DNA from: Pisaster brevispinus
Taxonomy: Eukaryota; Echinodermata; Asteroidea; Forcipulatida; Asteriidae
Reading direction: 5' to 3'
Assembly (NCBI GenBank): GCA_023634235.1
Contig: JAMKCF010000001.1
Coordinates: 4,157,140 to 4,221,139, forward strand
DNA length: 64,000 nucleotides
The notes under the pieces are model-generated. The model made no database searches, was not told the origin of the DNA, and was given only the letters and a program-made list of their open reading frames with translations. A program made the translations under genes and the position numbers. This document shows, in pieces, positions 40,651 to 53,599 of the stretch (the stretch's first letter is position 1; every line of letters begins with the position of its first letter).

Positions 40651-43257
40651 ATTCTAAATACAGTTGTCGGTGTGCAAGTATTACTAGTAGCTTTACAATT
40701 TCATGAGCCTCAGAAACACCTGGTTGAAATTTGTAATGTTCAAACATCTCATTGTAGTCGTAAAAACAATCATAGTGCAACAAAACGACTCTGTTACTTT
40801 ATTGACTGTTATGATTTTATTTACTGCCTTGTTAAAGCAAATGTACAACATTGGAAATTGTCAATAACTAGTATCTACACTTAATGTGACCCGACATACA
40901 CATAGAATATCAAACCTGCGAAAGTTTAAGGTCTTCGAAGTCATGAGAAAACAGTGAAAACCCGATTAGGTATTTCAACTGTTTTCAAACATTGGATTTT
41001 ATCACCAGTGTTAAAGACTATTTTTATTACTCATTTCCTAAAAACTACAGCATTTCAAGCAAAACTATTTCAAGGGAAGTTTTCCACCTGACCATCTTTG
41101 TACAATGAAAAGTTATGTTAAAATCGGTGAAAATGTATGTTTCAATCTTACCAATGTTGTACACACCATTTAAAACCACGTAAGGAGCAAGTATAAAGAG
41201 CAGTATAAAAATTTACAACGTGCTTTTGATATGAAAGAAGATTTACAAATATTGACAGAAAACCTATTTCAAATAAATCTTTATATTATCTGATCTTATT
41301 TAAACTTCCGTTTTGAACAGGAAGTCAGGTCAAACCATGTCGCTTACAAATAACAATTACTCTCACACATCAAACTTTTAAGAGGCGAAGCAAAGATTCA
41401 AATCATAACAGCTGTGGTTCTAAAGATATGCATTAAAAACGATTGGTAAAACTGCACCTTTAAGGTGACTCATGTTACAATTGGTGAGTAATTTTTCAAG
41501 GAAAACACATTTTTTCAACATATCTCTGCTTGAGTATATCCAAAAGTTCAGCTCAATTGAGAAATTTGTTATGTAGATGAAGCCTTAAAAATTGATATTG
41601 AAGGTGACGTTATGTAAAACCTGATGGGGTCACCGTGACAGGACCTAAAATACTGGAATATCTAGTAAAGATTTATTTTGAACTTAACCTGCCGCTAGAG
41701 GGCGCTCTTGAATTTTGATGACACCATCGGTCTTATTTTTTTAAACCAGACTTTTTTCAGCCCACAACATCATTGAAAACAACTTTTTAAAAAGTTGCCA
41801 CTTTTAAATTACAAGGCCTTTCCTGTTTCGACAGGAAGTAGATATCACGTAACCGCGTATGAATGCATTCAACGACGCTGTTACAAAAAAAGTCACATGT
41901 AAACCAAACTCTCTTTTTATAACTAATCACAAACCCTTTACTTTAAAATCAAACCTAACTGCACCTTCAAACTCATCATATGACTGAACCTCAATATAAA
42001 GACAGAACCTGAATATTGAAGTCATGTTGGCGTCATCAGGTGTCAAATAAAATTGAACTTTAATATATCAATAAAATCATAGTTCTTGAACAACACATTG
42101 GATTTTTTTTCACTCTATACATAACCGGAAAGGTCTTCAAACAATGAACAGGCACGCTACACAATTATAAGACGTCGGTTTGACCTTGTGTTTTGATATA
42201 ATCTGGAAGTTGAAGCAAACAATAATCAAATCTAAAAGTATACCTCTGTGGTAAATACAAAACAAAATTTTGACATGGTTTCAGTGCATGAAATGACAAT
42301 TCACTTTTTCCGTTTCATTTTAAACAATGATGACGTTATGACAGTCAAAAGCGCCCTCTGGTGACAAAGTTTAATTATTTTGTTTTTAACCCGAGAGGTA
42401 AACTGAAATGACCCTTGAAACTCATCAGGTTATTGCAACTTAACATTTAGCTGGCATCAAATCATTTTTCAAACTTGAAAAATATAATAACTTGATGGGA
42501 AAGTTCTTCATAAGTTGGTTAAGCGTTACACACAGATGTAGCCCAATATCACCTGGTCCTCCGGTTCAAACCGGAAGTTGAAATGAAAAAAAAAATCTTG
42601 CTCCATGAGACACGAATAAAACTCAATTCAAGGATTAGCAAAACGAAGACATTGTGATTCTGATGTCACAAAAACAAAATTTCGAGGTCAACAGTGAATA
42701 GAGTACGTCGTTATTCATTGTACCATCAAATATTTGTAGTCAATTAAAATGGATCTGAATTACACTACCGGAGGAAAATGCTACCTGGATGGAAGTACAG
42801 TATGGATATGGGAACAATAACTCTATTGTGTGAACGCTTCATAGTGTTTATTGTACGGCGCAACAATTCCATGTTCTGAAAACCGGCAAATCGTGGTTTG
42901 TGTTTCCCACAAAGGTAAAAAGCAGTGGGTCTAAAAATATAGAGCTCATGACGGAGTTCCAAATATTGAGGGACACATTTCAGAAAAATAGTGCAACGAC
43001 ATGGCTGTGGTTTGACCCCATGCCCCTTTATCTTTTCATTTCTTTCCACTTGGCTGCTTTCATTACACCGGTATACTTCTTGAGGTGTGTTGAGTTTTCA
43101 TGTAGCCTTTAGAATTAGACTGTATCCCGTAATCACACAGTAATAAACATATATGGGGTACACATGCCACAAATCGAGCACCAATAACAGATTATGCGTT
43201 GCTGTTTTCCAGAATCTTCAATCTCAAGTCATTAACAGACTGTGGAGTCGTTCCAAA

Positions 43258-43489
43258 ATGATTCCCGGTTGCTTTGAACGCGTTTTACACTTTTCTATTG
43301 ATACTTTACGAGATGGTGGTCTTCATGGTTGGTTTGCTGTGTTAGGTTTATTTACAACTAAGGCAGGGTTAGCTGTTTTAGTAAAAGGCCTGGGTATGAT
43401 GTTACCTATCCTACAAGAACAGTTCGTCACTTCGACTTGGTTAATTGGCTGGATGGTTGCTTTTGTAGAAGCGGGTGCAGAACTATCAG
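43258..43489 (+). CDS. Right transporter exon 1
   Basis: ATG 43258; donor TCAG/gtaagt. The frame is open upstream to 43153, but only the part from MIPGCF is conserved with the left copy. Confidence 0.88.
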
Positions 43490-46400
43490 GTAAGTTCAGA
43501 GTGCTTTTAGGGGATAACGCTCGTGACTTTATAAGGGGGAGGGGTGGTTTGGCTTTTAAGACTTTCAGTTTTTAATTTATTATTGCGGCTTCTTTTCGTT
43601 AATGTTTTGTAACTTTTATATTTTTCCCAAACCACATTTTTTCTTGCGGATAATCTTATACTTACATTGTCATATCGCCACAAATAAAATGCCACAGTTT
43701 TATACTAATTCGCACGAAAGACATTTTGATTTAAATCCACCAGCACACTAATTAGTACACGGAACACTGAACTTCCTTGCACATAGAATTGAATTAATAA
43801 TTTATTCGCACAGCATGAGATAAAGGTTGCTAACTGATGGAAACAAAAGTACAACCAAATGTGTGCGTCTACCTCGAAAAGGCAACGATCAGCAAGACGC
43901 AGTGTAAAGTCAACCACAATGTTTTTCTGCTAACTCTTCTCTACAGCATTACCCATATAAGAAAAATAGGTCATTACGACGTCATTAATAAAAAAAACTC
44001 GAAGTGTAATATCTGAAATAAAAATCAAAGCTCATGAACCATGCTATTGATTTCGACATACTTTACATCTTCGGAAAGGTCACCAAAAACTAAAATTACA
44101 TATACATGTACATGAAGCAAACAAGAGACAAATTTTAACTTTTCTTTCGGTCAAAACCTGCTGTTGAAATGAGTACAAGAAAAGTTCATCTGTTAAATAA
44201 CATGAAAATAAGTATCAACATGGTTTATGTCAGTTGTTATTGATTCTAGGCTTTCCCAAATAGTTGAAACTATGACGTCGTTAACTGCACATCGCCCTCT
44301 GGTGAATTACTTGAAAAGCTATTGTTTTATAAAATCAAAACTCCTGAACAAAATAATACTATAAATCAGAATGTAACGTACACTAGCAAATGACGGATTT
44401 AAGCACAAATTACAAGACATTGTGTTGTGCAAATTATTTGCCATTATTTAAACACTTCGCAGGTAAACCATGAATATTGGAAAAACAATTAAAAAGTAAG
44501 TACCAGAAATAAAAGTTTACTGACAAACTAATTCTGCTGCCACAAATCGTCTTATTATCGACTTGTAATACTAGTCTTCTTTACTCCTTTTTTTTTTAAT
44601 ATTTTGTTTATTTTAGTCAGTAATTCTCATTACAAATTTTCTTTTTCCTAAAAGGCATCCTAGCAACGCCACTAAAAGAGCGATTTGGCGCCAGAATTGT
44701 GGTGACAGTGAGTGGATTAGTTGCTGGCATCTCTATGATAACTACTTCGTTCCTGTCCAGTTTATACGCCATTGCCTTCGTCCTTGCCGTATTTACAGGT
44801 GATTATAAAACTGCGGGAACATTACTTAGAGTAAATAAAAACAGAGTTTAATTAGCGATGTCCTGGGGTAACATGCGCGAAGACAAAGAGATTCTGTCAC
44901 CCATATGGGAAATTAACATGGGCTGAAGGAGGAGGATTCAAAAGAGGGCGCTATCAGAAGAAGTTCGTACGCCAAAATTTTGGGAGGGGGCAGAATCTCT
45001 GGGGGTGAAAAAATTTCTTGGGGGACAGAATGTCCTGCCAAACCGGCACCGTTGAAAACAAAAGTTAAGTACCGCCTACCAAATGTTACGCATCACTAAG
45101 TCAGACATCGACAACAATGTTCGACACAGTTAGTCGGCCACGATTGGTGGGATTTAATGTTTATCAGATTCGTTTTGTTTAGCTGAACAAAACAATTGTT
45201 TGTTAATTGCTCTAAAAAAAAAAAGGTTTGTCGGACTAGGGTGGTATGTAACCGTCGAAATCGTATGTCTGTGTCATTGTTCTTTGTTACGTAAAAAAAA
45301 CCACTACATCAACAACAACAATCAAGAAGTGATGGACTCAAGTATACATGTATCATTAGAATCATCATTGTAACCTGAACAGACCACTGTATTTTCATCG
45401 GGTCTAATTAACATAACAATCACACAAGGAGTTGCTCGTTGACGTTATATTTTCTCTTCGTGAATGTATTAATGTTGATGTATAGTCATTGGTGAATCTA
45501 CAGTATTTGATTTGTTTACGTTACTTTTTCATCGTTCTTAAATTGTACGTTTTACTATTCAGGACCAGCTATGGGCATCTCATATGTGATAACGAAGCAT
45601 CTGATTGGTTGCTATTTTTGTATTTCTATCACAACGGCTTACGGCATTGCAGACCTGGGTAGTTCCTTTGTCTTCGTAGCCATTGTTCCCTTGATACAGC
45701 TTTTCCTCGATACCTACGGCTGGAGGGGAACATTGCTACTTCTTGGAGGATTATTGCTACATCTCGCTGTTTGTGGAGCTCTGATGCTAGCACCTAATGC
45801 TAGTCGGAGTCAAGATGGTTATGAGGCAGCTAACACAGACGAGGAGCAAGAGACCACGGGCGATGAAGTGGTACCAAGCAACCAATTTGGCTGTTCTTGT
45901 TTTACCACAGTCTACTCATTTGCTAGAGATACATTCCGGCTTGGCTTATTCTCATCCGTATCATTCTGGCTTGTTGTATTTATACGATCCGTTTGTTTCA
46001 TGACGTACGCTGCATGGCTTATTTATTATGTGCAGTACACTACTGTTTATAAAGATTTCATATTGGAAGACGCAGCGCATTTCATTGTCGCTTGTGGAAT
46101 CGGGAGAATAGTAGCTTGCGTTGTGGTTGGTCCATTGGTTCAAACCGTGCAGGTTGTCAGCACACACATATGGCTTTTTGGTGTACTACTTTTAGTTTCC
46201 ATTTATTATGCTGTCGATCCCTGGTTGACGTCTTATTGGGCGGTTATTGCCAATGGTTTCGTGTTTGGAAACGCTACCGCAATGACTTCAATATTCCTTG
46301 ATGTTGTCATTAAAGAAACATTCGGTAAACAACAGATGGGGCATGTATTTGGATGGCTGGGACTTGCGAGTGGTTCGACTTTACTCCTTCTTTTATACTT

Positions 46401-47323
46401 TCCAGGTGAGTTTCTATGCCTAGTCTGCAGCGAGAACACCAACGGTACTGCGACTAATTTTCCAAATTAAGCACACTTTTGTTTAAATACAACTTTTGAA
46501 TGTCAAAATGTACTGAAAGACACCTCCATAAGTTTTTGTACACCAAGGTAAAAAAAAAACCATTCAAGCCTTGTAGCAGAATTTGACATTGATGAACGTA
46601 GCAAAGTCTTTTAACACATTTTCTTTTTATGTCAAGTCAAAACATTTGGCTCATCGAATAACTGTTTGTCCTACTAAAATGATTGTATTCTTGTTAAGTC
46701 TAGTTTTTTTCTAATAGAAGGGCCATCTTATCTATGATTCTGGTTTCTTTTCGTTATGATGTAGGGTGTCGTGGCCTAGCGGATAAGAGCACCGAACTCA
46801 AGCTCTGGTGCTTCTGTTCAGCAGAATGTGTGTTCGAATCCCGGTCGTGACACTCGTGTCCCTGAGCAAGACACTTAACTATAATTGCTTTTCTCCACCC
46901 AGGGGTAAATATGGGTACCTGTGAGGGCAGAGATGGTTCTTGTGATTGATTTAGCCGAGTAGCGCATTATTTGTTGCACAGGCTGTATACTCCCCAGGGA
47001 GCTGAGATGGTTTAAGGAATGGATTAAGGCCCAATGTAAAGTGCATTGAGAGTTCTCTCAGTACTGAAATGCGCTCTATAAGAACGTAATGTTATTATTT
47101 ATTATTATGATCTTTGTTCTTGTGCCAAACAGGATTGATTTATGACACTATTGGAGACTACACCGTGGCTTTCAGTCTAATGGCTGGTGTGCAATCACTG
47201 ACTGCTATTGCTGTACTGTGGTTATACTGGAGGCAGAAACACCATCCCAGTTCATCTGAGGCACTCGAACAAGGACCAGCGTTGACAGCATCCATATCTG
47301 GACCAGGAGTTGGCAAAATGTGA
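43258..47323 (+). CDS. Monocarboxylate-transporter-like protein (SLC16/MFS), right copy, 469 aa
   Basis: Exons 43258-43489, 44655-44798, 45563-46405, 47133-47323 (1,410 nt with stop). Length and architecture fit a 12-helix SLC16 transporter: RDGGLHGWFAVLGLF at the family's N-terminal signature position, RFGARIVVTVSG loop, AYGIADLGSSFVFVAIVP, TYGWRGTLLLLGGLLLH, a charged central loop (NTDEEQETTGDE), a second bundle of helices, and the cytosolic tail YWRQKHHPSSSEALEQ...GVGKM. MIPGCFERV is taken as the start because the left copy begins at the equivalent Met. Identity to the left copy is high in exon 1 and clearly lower in exon 3. The substrate is unknown; many SLC16 members use proton-coupled monocarboxylate transport. 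Confidence 0.9.
44655..44798 (+). CDS. Right transporter exon 2
   Basis: Acceptor taaaag, donor ACAG/gtgatt; 144 nt. Confidence 0.88.
45563..46405 (+). CDS. Right transporter exon 3
   Basis: Acceptor actattcag, donor CCAG/gtgagt; 843 nt. Begins PAMGISYVITKHLIGCYFCI. Confidence 0.92.
46761..47104 (+). repeat. tRNA-derived SINE in right transporter intron 3
   Basis: Head 'gtgtcgtggcctagcggataagagc' and B box 'gttcgaatcccgg'. TSD TTATGAT at 46754-46760 and 47105-47111. The left copy's intron has the single uninterrupted site. Confidence 0.88.
47133..47323 (+). CDS. Right transporter exon 4
   Basis: Acceptor gccaaacag; stop TGA at 47321-47323. Retains the full C-terminal tail lost in the left copy. 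Confidence 0.9.
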
Positions 47324-47529
47324 CCCTCTTAAATTTATGGGGGGGGGGGGGAAGCGTATTAAGTACAAAGAAAGGTGTTAACGTGTAAAAAAGACATCAA
47401 GGCCCTGTAGTCTTTATACACAAACTCTTTACCCGTTGAAACAAAGTTGCCCGCACCATTATTACCAAGGAAAGTTTTCATAAAATTTTCTTCGGTGGTA
47501 TGTAACTATCAAAACATTAACGGAAACAA

Positions 47530-47650
47530 TACCGTCGGATTTGAAACTCTGCATGGCGGGAGTACAATCAGGTGAGGTTTGTGGTGACGCCATGTGTAAA
47601 ATGATCTTTTGAGTAGTTGTGGTTCTGAGAAGAACCAGTGTTTAAAGCTA
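47530..47650 (-). repeat. Penelope-like tail fragment within the palindrome arm
   Basis: 'gaaactctgcatggcgggagtacaatcaggtgaggtttgtggtgacgccatgtg' is the inverse of 33000-33085 and resembles 11330-11425. Confidence 0.55.
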
Positions 47651-48589
47651 CTTACGAAGTGTGGACTTGAGAACAAAAGAGGTCCACATAATGTAGGAAC
47701 CTGAAACACTATGTGGACTCAGACACGCCCACACAGTGTAATTTACAGTATTTTCTTTAAGTGTATAGAACAAAGGAATGTCAACATCGTGACTGCAACA
47801 CAGAGCTGTGTGGTTTGACATTTGGACGTTTCCATCAGTATGCTCTGATTGTCTTTTAAGAACCGCAACTAGGTCACTCTTATCCATACATGAAGTCGCG
47901 TTGTCAAACCATCGACTCTTTTCAGAACCACAACTCAGACGAGATTTATACACAGGGTATCACCATCACAAACCTCACCTAAACGTAAACAATGTTGTTT
48001 TTCCTAACTTTGTTTTATTGTAAGAAGATTAGGATGGTTTTGGTTTTGAATAAGTGCTGACCACAAGTCTGTTGCATGACGGCAGCTGAATGTGTGAGCA
48101 TTGGAGCGCGGTGATATCTCTTCCCAATTGTTTAGGATTGTGAGCTGGTACACACGGTCCTCTAGGAAGGCCTTACCTTCCCCGGAGAACTTTGATCCCC
48201 TTAAAACACTTACGTGAGGAAACACCCCCAGGAATTACACAAATGCAGGAAGTTTCCAATCGCAGGGGGCGTTAGAACTTCAGAACCTATCACAGGCTAT
48301 TATCAAGACGCCTCGAAACTTGCTATGAACAGATGGCTCCACTTATCTTCAGAGGGTAAAATCTGGGTAGGTCTGTACCAGGCCCGTACATATTATTTTT
48401 TGTTAATTTTGTATTTATGTTTTATTGTATTTATTTATTTACTTATCTACTTTTTTTTTTTGCGGGGCGATTACGATTATTGGTGTTATTTTCTTATGGT
48501 CATTATTGTTGTTGTTTTTACTACTTTATTTTTTTCAATGGGAATAAGTTTTATACCATCGTGCTCCTTTAAAACAATGTTAGTATGAA

Positions 48590-49300
48590 ACATACAATAT
48601 TGTTTTACTCTGACGTCATCAGGTGTCAAATTACGGTAATTCAAAACTTTTCATTTAAAAATTCAAATCTCCTGAACTGCATGTCGTAAAGTCGTATTGT
48701 TTGTGTTGTTTTGTAGCTTTCAACAGTTCAAATAATTTATTCTTAACAATAATCTCACTTTGACATTTACTTCCGGTCCGAACAGGAAGCTCAAAACTTA
48801 AAGAGATGATTTCTCCTGAAATACATGTCGTAAAGTTATATCACATCGTTGTTTTGAAGCTTACATAAATTTCAAAATTTTAATACAGACAAGGCCCCCT
48901 TTTGACATCTACTTCCGGTCCAAACAAGAAGCTCAACATTTTAAAAACAAATATCTTGAACAAAATGCCATAAAGTCGTAATGTTTGTGCTGTATTGTAG
49001 CTTACAGCACTTTTAATATTTCATTTAGAAAAATTACCCCACTTTGACCTTTGCTTCCCGTACAAACAGGAAGATCAAATTTTAAAAAAGCAAATTTCCT
49101 GAAACGAATGTCATTAAGTCATTATCTTTCCGTTGTAAATTGTGACACATTCACATCCTTGAACCAAATGTCATCAAACCATAATTGTTGGGGCAAATTG
49201 TACCCGATGGCACATTTGACAATTTATTCAACAACAAGACCTCAATTTGACCCTTCTTTCGGTCCAAACAGGAAGTAGAAACTATACAATTACAACTTCT
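48590..49300. repeat. Degenerate tandem array with CCGGTCC-AAACAGGAAG motifs
   Basis: 'acttccggtccgaacaggaag'-type words recur at about 48769, 48903, 49052 and 49256, each followed by AT-rich 'tcctgaa..aaatgtc.taaagtc' sequence. The unit length is roughly 135-200 bp. Confidence 0.7.
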
Positions 49301-49319
49301 GAACCAGGTGAAGTGAGGA

Positions 49320-50394
49320 GACGAATAAGAGTCCTTTAGCACAATGATCATTGGTAATGACGGTAAACGTTTAGATCAGGTTCAGGGTCAGGTTTAAAAT
49401 CAGAATAAAAATCAGGTTTAGGACTTTAGTCACACTGGACATCAAATAAGGGTCTGTCAGGGGTAAAGGCACAACGCTCTCAAAGTCGGACTAACTTTAC
49501 AAGGTCTGGAACATTAAATTAAAGGAAAAACGGAACAGATTTGTGTTTGTCCTAAGGACAAACACTTAATGTCTAGTTTGTGTTTATTCTTATTATTAGT
49601 TGTACCAACATAGTAGTCGGAACGGCTATTGTTTTCATCAGGATATTTATTAGTTTTTCTTATTATTCTTTTCATCTGTCAAAAAGCCTTAGGTTTTGTA
49701 CACATATTTTGTCCAAAAGTCATACTTTGCTTAGTAAAAAGGAGTCAGATCATATATCATATTAATGCTAAGGTCATAAGTTGTACTTGATTGTACATAG
49801 CTTAAATTAATAAATAAGTTAACTTAGTTATAATGACATGAATATTTAATTAGCCAATCTTAAGACCACCATATCTCAAAAAGTATTGTCTGATCGTCCA
49901 ACCTTTTTCGATTTTATACTTGTGGGATACTGTTTAACTGTCTGCTGGCCTAAAATGACGGACAACGTCAACATGACGTCATTTATTGTGCGTTTTGTAT
50001 CGGTGTACAAAACCATGGCTCTGAAAAGTGTAAGTATTTTGTTGGTCATGTAGAGAGTTGGGTTTTTGCATTTTTTGCAGATTATCTTCACCTTTAAATT
50101 GCACATCCCTTTAATACTGTTGTAAATGAAACATGACCTATCACTGCCATAATTGTGTTCATACGTCGAGACAAAGTATACCGTTATGTTGTGAAATCAT
50201 TTTTATTTATAACTTGCTCAGCGAGCGAATTCAAGTTTATTTATAATTATTGGTGTAAGGTGGCTGAGTAGAAGGTATTCAATTTTTTACAATATTATCT
50301 CCTCTCCATTATTATTGTTGAAATACGTAGGAAATATAAACGTGTGTAAAAGGGCTAGCTCTGTGGTTCTTCGTTTTAATAGAAAGGGTCAGTC
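49320..50394. repeat. Repeat-family tail, no gene
   Basis: Segments 'aatgacggtaaacgtttagatcagg' and 'gttataatgacatgaa...ccaatcttaagacca' recur at 51970-52230 and, inverted, at 61290-61330. No coding signal. Confidence 0.6.
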
Positions 50395-52870
50395 AAAGAG
50401 ACAGATAATTTCATTCGTTCGTTTCCATTTCAACGTAAAGGTTGCTCGTCCAACACGTTGCAGTTGAATATTTGTTCATTGAAGAGTAGTTTTGGGTGAG
50501 TTTTTCGCTGTAGATAATTATTGTATTTGACAAATGTTTGATGTTAACCTGTAAAACTGTTCATTTTTGTAATAATGGCGATCTGGTATGAAGCTGTAGT
50601 GTTGATTGCTACGTGAGTGTACAACATGGCCGACGTGCTGCGTATGCCGAGACCGTCGTGTGCACACACACGTTGTTATATCATGTAGGCTATAATTATT
50701 GCGTGTGGGTGGATCTTGGATTTCACTGTCTCATGGCTGATAGCGTATCAAACCGTGCACGCGCAATGACTTATTTATAGATTTATAGATTTATAGATTT
50801 GTATAAATATTAGTTCATGTGACTGCCTACTAGACTTCAGTAGCCATTTACCACAGTTACTCTGATGTGCCAAGGTTAGATTTTATTTTATAATTTTCTA
50901 GATTATGCAAGGAATTTTAGATAAACTCATCAAGCTTAAAATGTGAAAACCTAGAAAGATGTAGAGATAACTGTTAATGTACAGTATGTCATTTATTTGC
51001 AGGGTCTTGTGTTGTTTTGTATAATACTTGTGGGTCAGCATTCATGTCAATACAAGCTTCAGTAAAGGAATAAAGAGCTAATTTAAAGATCATCAAGTGT
51101 TGAGAGTCAAATCATCTTTTATTGTGAAGGGTCGGATCCCACACTCTCACTTTACGGAGGGTGGAGTCAGTATAGTAAAAAAAACATACATTTTCAAAAT
51201 AGGATCAAATTTAGTTACCCGTAATACATAAATGTTTTTTTAAAACACAAATGTTTTTACTAAGACTTATTTCAGTCCATTCAAACTTATCAAACAACAA
51301 TGTATTCCCACGATGATTAACGATTAAGTAAGAAATCTGACATCGTGGCTAGCTTGCTGATTGCGCCATGACTGCACAAACACGGCAAGGCGTCGGAGAT
51401 TGCATTGGCAGTCGAGTCCTGACCGAGAGGGGACCTATAGTTAGTTTATAGACGTCCGATTTGTGCATGAACGGTATTTGCAGTTCCTCATCAGGTGTTA
51501 AATTACGGTAATTTAATGGTTATTACTTGTCTTGTAGCTTAGAACACTCGCGAAATTTTATTCAAAATGATGGTCTTATTAATTTTTGTCCTTTATTTCC
51601 GCTACAAACAGAAAGTGCAAATGTCAAAAATAGCATTTTCTTAAATTATTGTCATACAGTCATAATTTTTCGCCGTCTTTTAAATTGTGACAGATTTGAA
51701 AGATTAGTGACGAACGTGATCCTACTTTGACGTTTCCTTCCGGTCCAAACTGGACGTTTAAATGTAAATAATCACATTATTGAACCATTTCTCATTAAAC
51801 CATAATTTTTGTGGCGTATTGTACCTGATGGCATACTTAACACATTATTTGACAACACGATCTCAATTTGACCTTTGCTTTCGGTCCTAACAGGAAGTTA
51901 AAATTAACAATTACAACTTCTGAACTAGGTGGGGTGAGGGTACAAATGAAGCACAAGGTTCATTGCCAATGACGGTAAAAGTTAAGATCAGCTTCAGGGT
52001 CAGGTTAAACTACTATTATTTTCCTCTGTGAAAAAACACAGGGTTTGTTCACGCATTTCTTGACATCCAAAAGTCATACTTGGCATATTATAAAAGATTT
52101 AGATCGTATATCATTATATAGATTTGGTCACAAATCAATAGTTAAATGTTCTCAGCTAAACTTAATTAATTGGTTTGCTTAGTTATAATGACATGAGTTT
52201 AGCCAATCTTGAGACCAGTATTTCTCAAAAAGTACACGTCCGATCATCAGACTTTTTCGTTAACATACTTGTATGATACCGTGTGCAATTTTTTAATGGC
52301 CTAAAACGCTGGATGACGTCACCATGACTCCATTAATTTAGTGTACGTTGTGTAGTGTGTACAAAACCCTTGGCTCTAAAAGTATGTGTTTGTTAAAAAA
52401 CACAACTTTTCAAAATAAGTTACACAATGTTTATTCGGTTTGCAGTAACACCGTGTGTGTATCTACTAGTACTAGCTTTGTAGATTTGTTATTAGAGAAC
52501 TAGGTCTTGCGTTTTATTCTACTGCCGCGGAATAGAATTTTGGAAATCGGGAGACTTCCCTTGTTCTGAAAAGAACTGTCCTGCTTATTAGCCACTACCT
52601 GGGCGGACGGTAGGAAATGGGCCGGGACTACTAGAGGACTTCTCGTTGTTAACTTCACTGCCGCGGAGTGAGTTGTTGATTGGTCTCAACGTTTTGACTA
52701 GCTTGCTTTAGTCATCATCAGGAGACTGAAGAGTATGATACATGTTTGTCTATTTATAGGGGTTCAGAGGTTTCAGTGTGAAGTCAGTCACTGCTCTGAT
52801 TGGTTCTGCTGAAAGGAGAACTGTGGTTGGAGGGATCAGGGCTGTTGTGGGGGATGCTCATTGCGTGTGA
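50395..52870. repeat. Left arm of a second large inverted repeat
   Basis: Outer end 'gacagataatttcattcgttcg...ttgctcgtccaacacgttgcag', middle 'gggtcggatcccacactctcactttacggagg', inner end the Penelope-like tail. All occur inverted in 60585-63703. Confidence 0.8.
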
Positions 52871-52900
52871 GTTCCCTGTTTCACCCTCCTTCTGTGAAAG
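52436..52900 (-). mobile_element. Penelope-like element 3' end with hammerhead-like core (minus)
   Basis: Minus-strand order: 'cctctgaacccctataaatagacaaacatg', hammerhead-like core, 'ctccgcggcagtg', 'accgcaaaccgaat'-type terminus. Shares the whole layout with 60585-61027. Confidence 0.75.
52682..52726 (-). ncRNA. Hammerhead-like core, probably inactive
   Basis: CTGATGA, extra T, stem II GACTA...TAGTC, but the conserved GAA is AAA (G12 changed to A), then ACGTT and GAGACC. Confidence 0.5.
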
Positions 52901-53039
52901 CCTAAGTGAACCGCACCCTACTTCGAAGGGCACACATTATTTGTGACAATGAGCATTTACCAAATAAACTGAAGCACCTTAACACAGTGCTTAATTAAAG
53001 AGATAGGGTAAAGGCCGAACAAACGAGAGTTCCGTTCCT

Positions 53040-53590
53040 AACACAACTTTCAGTCTGCAAACTCCGAAGATATGCCCGTTGCGGTCCTCCCGTAAATGGG
53101 TCATACCTCACATAAAATTCAGCATATCATCCGGAAAGCAGATGTCAAGGCTGCTACCGAACTCGCGATCAGTTTGAAGCAAAGCTGCAAACCCACAAAG
53201 ACAAGCACGACTCTAGCAGTCAAGCAGGAGTTTACCGAATTCCTTGCTCTTTTGGTAAAATGTACATTGGCGAGACTGGTAGAGACCGTACTACTAGGCT
53301 GAAGGAACACAAAGCCCCTGGCCGCAGAGGGGAATATGACAAATCTGCCATTGTCAAACACTCCAACGATCTAGACCATGTCGTAGATTGGGATCAGGCT
53401 CGAATCCTGCTCCTGAGAGACATTGGTATACACGGTGCATCGGGAAACTATCGAAATACACAAGCACAACACTGTACCACAAGATATCGGTTACTTCATT
53501 AGCAGTATCTGGCACACACTCCTACTGCCCTACTCCACTGACATCCCACAGTCTACTGACACGCCCCACTACGAAGGGCACTCACGCACA
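53040..53590 (+). pseudogene. Penelope-like retroelement RT-EN fragment (GIY-YIG endonuclease), frameshifted
   Basis: IQHIIRKADVKAA and, in another frame, KLQTHKDKHDSSSQAGVYRI form the RT-to-endonuclease linker. GVYRIPCSFGKMYIGETGRD and RLKEHK give the GIY-YIG nuclease core (GVY, YIG and the following Arg visible). Then WDQARILL, and after a one-base shift near 53430, ETIEIHKHNTVPQDIGYFIS and SIWHTLL complete the domain. At least two frameshifts; no functional protein. Confidence 0.85.
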
Positions 53591-53599
53591 GCCCAGTTA

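Larger units (their letters stand above)
38376..42604. other. Unduplicated centre of the palindrome
   Basis: Contains the tandem-repeat ORF at 38450-38820, coding-like fragments to about 39170, a direct-repeat block at 39352-39475, LTR-like sequence near 40131-40650, and CRE/ETS-type repeat units from about 40900 to 42600. No intact gene. Confidence 0.6.
42605..48385. repeat. Right arm of a ~16-kb inverted duplication
   Basis: Inverse counterpart of 32450-38375; the outer end 'gatggctccacttatcttcagagggtaaaatctgggtaggtctg' mirrors the left outer end. Private insertions include a SINE at 46761-47104 and about 0.4 kb near 47885-48300. Confidence 0.85.

Noticed and set aside
40403..40783. 126-residue minus-strand ORF in the palindrome centre
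   Set aside because: AT-rich, Leu/Ile/His-rich translation of LTR-like noncoding sequence; no domain.
47648..47953. 101-residue minus-strand ORF
   Set aside because: Lies in the palindrome flank; the matching left arm does not keep the frame.
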